A stretch of DNA of 6,645 nt from Nitrospira sp. (GTDB lineage: Bacteria; Nitrospirota; Thermodesulfovibrionia; Thermodesulfovibrionales; SM23-35), in contig VGWZ01000110.1 of NCBI GenBank assembly GCA_016873595.1, positions 1 through 6,645 of the forward strand. The letters are read 5' to 3'. A program made the translations under genes and the position numbers. Shown here piece by piece: positions 6,020 through 6,645 of the stretch. The first letter of the stretch is position 1; every line of letters begins with the position of its first letter. The notes beneath the pieces are model-generated. The model ran no database searches. It saw only the letters and a list, made by a program, of their open reading frames with translations, and was not told the DNA's origin.

Positions 6020-6199
6020 ACAGTGAAAAATGTCATGCTGAACCCTGAAAGTGTCATTCTGAACTTGGTTCAGAATCTCTTCAGGGCAGGCTTGTTTCAG
6101 CATCTAATAGTATCAAACTGTTACGAAACCCTGAATCAAGCCTGTCCTGGCGTCAGGCCAGGGTTCAGGGTGACAAGATGGGAGTTTTTCAACAGGCTG
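5997..6199. mobile_element. MITE-like nested inverted-repeat element (203 bases)
   Basis: Three pairs of inverted arms are nested: terminal 5997-6012 with 6184-6199 (14 of 16 matching, core TGTTGAAAAAC), then 6031-6047 with 6159-6175 (15 of 17), then 6082-6100 with 6131-6149 (17 of 19). Two local hairpins are also present: 6056-6064 with 6068-6076 (nine perfect pairs, loop TTG) and 6146-6151 with 6157-6162 (six pairs). TGTCATNCTGAAC occurs twice in direct orientation (6031-6043 and 6052-6064, 12 of 13). TTGA flanks the element on both sides (5993-5996 and 6200-6203), a candidate four-base target duplication. TGTCATTCTGAAC-type repeats are, from memory, dispersed in many environmental bacterial genomes. 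No coding capacity is present, so any mobility would require a transposase in trans. Confidence 0.7.
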
Positions 6200-6240
6200 T
6201 TGAGAATGGATATAATTTGTTTTTGGATGAAGTTTAAAAT

Positions 6241-6450
6241 ATGAAAGAAAAAGAGAAGACAAAAGAGCAGCTTATAAATGAGCTGGCAGAAATGCGTAAG
6301 AAGATTGCTGGTCTGAAAAAATATGCAAGAGAATTTCAACAGATAGAAAAGAAGTTACAGAAACAACTTATTGAGCATGAAAAATTGTCTGCCCTTGGCA
6401 GGCTTACTGCGAATGTTGAACCTGTAGAAAAAGTCCAGAAAGTCTTATAA
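6241..6450 (+). pseudogene. N-terminal remnant of a sensor histidine kinase
   Basis: The 69-residue frame begins MKEKEKTKEQLINELAEMRKK, a common opening of soluble multi-domain sensor kinases. It continues as a charged coiled coil (about 5-48) and reaches EHEKLSALGRLTANV (46-60), which in intact kinases runs directly into the H-box AHEIRNP. Here it is followed by EPVEKVQKVL and a stop, so the phospho-accepting histidine, the rest of HisKA and the ATPase domain are missing. The break at the H-box suggests an internal deletion or truncation, and an IS1182-type element begins within about 50 bases downstream. Translation could still yield a short coiled-coil protein, but kinase activity is impossible. 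A genuine small coiled-coil gene is a less likely alternative. Confidence 0.65.
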
Positions 6451-6490
6451 TATCGCCATCTGCATATTGCAAAAAGAACTGACACCGCTT

Positions 6491-6496
6491 AGGAGG
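6491..6496 (+). promoter_or_regulatory. Strong ribosome-binding site of the IS1182-type transposase
   Basis: A perfect AGGAGG ends five bases before the ATG at 6502. It is the best Shine-Dalgarno match among the genes examined here and fixes the transposase start. Confidence 0.8.
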
Positions 6497-6501
6497 GATA
6501 G

Positions 6502-6645
6502 ATGGCGAGATATAAAGAATACGATTATACCCAGGGGAAATTCATACCAATCCATTTTGACAAACAGATACTGCCAGGGACATTTGAATATACCCTTCAT
6601 TATCTAATAGACAATGAAATAGACCTGTCGGTTTTTGATTTACGA
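6502..6645 (+). CDS. IS1182-type transposase, N-terminal part (runs off the window)
   Basis: The 48 visible residues begin MARYKEYDYTQGKFIPIHFD and continue with QILPGTFEYTLHYLIDNEID. This is the characteristic opening of IS1182/IS5-like transposases with a DUF772 (InsH N-terminal) domain, which precedes a DDE catalytic core outside the window. The start is set by the AGGAGG at 6491-6496. The sequence is open to the window edge with no frameshift, so the gene may be intact. The left end of the element must lie between the histidine-kinase remnant and this start, but I could not identify its terminal repeat without the other end. Confidence 0.85.
   Translation, partial: MARYKEYDYTQGKFIPIHFDKQILPGTFEYTLHYLIDNEIDLSVFDLR

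Larger units (their letters stand above)
5899..6240. other. 342-base gene-free interval containing a repeat element
   Basis: The first ~98 bases (5899-5996) are AT-rich, and I see no coding or structured signal in them. Bases 5997-6199 form the nested inverted-repeat element described separately. The last ~41 bases lead into the histidine-kinase remnant, with only a weak GGATGAAG ribosome-binding candidate. A reading frame of 73 codons on the + strand across 6023-6244 is composed of repeat sequence and is not a credible gene. Confidence 0.7.
6451..6645 (+). mobile_element. Left part of an IS1182-type insertion sequence (boundary approximate)
   Basis: The transposase start plus a short leader marks the left end of an insertion sequence. 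The outer boundary is placed at the end of the kinase remnant only for convenience; the true end could lie inside 6420-6490. Confidence 0.5.

Noticed and set aside
5997..6199. CRISPR array or attenuator/riboswitch interpretation of the repeated segments
   Set aside because: There are no regularly spaced identical repeats with unique spacers, and the downstream gene is a broken kinase. The nested inverted arms with flanking TTGA fit a mobile repeat better.
6023..6244. A 73-codon + strand frame and an overlapping minus-strand frame (6136-6339) across the repeat element
   Set aside because: Most of the + strand frame is inverted-repeat sequence, it lacks a Shine-Dalgarno site, and the peptide looks like translated repeat. 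The minus-strand frame is the antisense of the kinase remnant.

Overview
The window reads as an AT-leaning bacterial chromosome segment with a block of housekeeping-type genes flanked by mobile-element debris. The protein sequences look like those of an anaerobic or thermophile-related Gram-negative lineage, with Nitrospirota or a Desulfobacterota-like group the best guess. That assignment is inference from the style of the ScpA, long-form RmlA, IS1182-type transposase and TGTCATTCTGAAC-type repeat sequences. There is no rRNA or other marker to settle it.

Left part (1-1464): reading leftward, there is a membrane-anchored, coiled-coil protein with a C-terminal Mrr-like (PD-(D/E)xK) nuclease domain (114-1175). 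It ends abruptly just after the nuclease core. The 5' end of an IS630-like transposase (65 to 1 and beyond) lies immediately downstream, so the nuclease gene was probably cut short by that insertion. The 289-base divergent gap (1176-1464) holds weak candidate promoters in both directions and a perfect 15-base palindrome that overlaps the start codon of the next gene.

Central part (1465-4719, all + strand): a MntA/HepT (MNT-HEPN) toxin-antitoxin-type pair overlaps by 4 bases. It is followed after only 4 bases by scpA (chromosome segregation and condensation), then a long-form glucose-1-phosphate thymidylyltransferase, then a membrane-anchored DUF218 (YdcF/SanA/ElyC-like) protein. Gaps of -4, 4, 52 and 29 bases are compatible with one transcription unit. 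A weak promoter in front of mntA could therefore drive a chromosome-organisation gene and two envelope or sugar-nucleotide genes behind a toxin-antitoxin module.

Right part (4720-6645): alanine dehydrogenase has its own good sigma70-like promoter and Shine-Dalgarno site, and all the textbook catalytic residues. Behind it, the 342 gene-free bases (5899-6240) contain about 100 bases of featureless AT-rich DNA, then a 203-base nested inverted-repeat element (5997-6199) that looks like a MITE with a candidate TTGA target duplication, then a 41-base leader. The following short ORF (6241-6450) is the N-terminal remnant of a sensor histidine kinase that stops just before the H-box. An IS1182-type transposase with a strong ribosome-binding site begins at 6502 and runs off the window.

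I did not find a clearly new multi-gene system. The most unusual items are the nested-repeat element, the palindrome over the mntA start, the HepT-like protein lacking the usual RX4-6H histidine, and the toxin-antitoxin pair fused in operon fashion to scpA.
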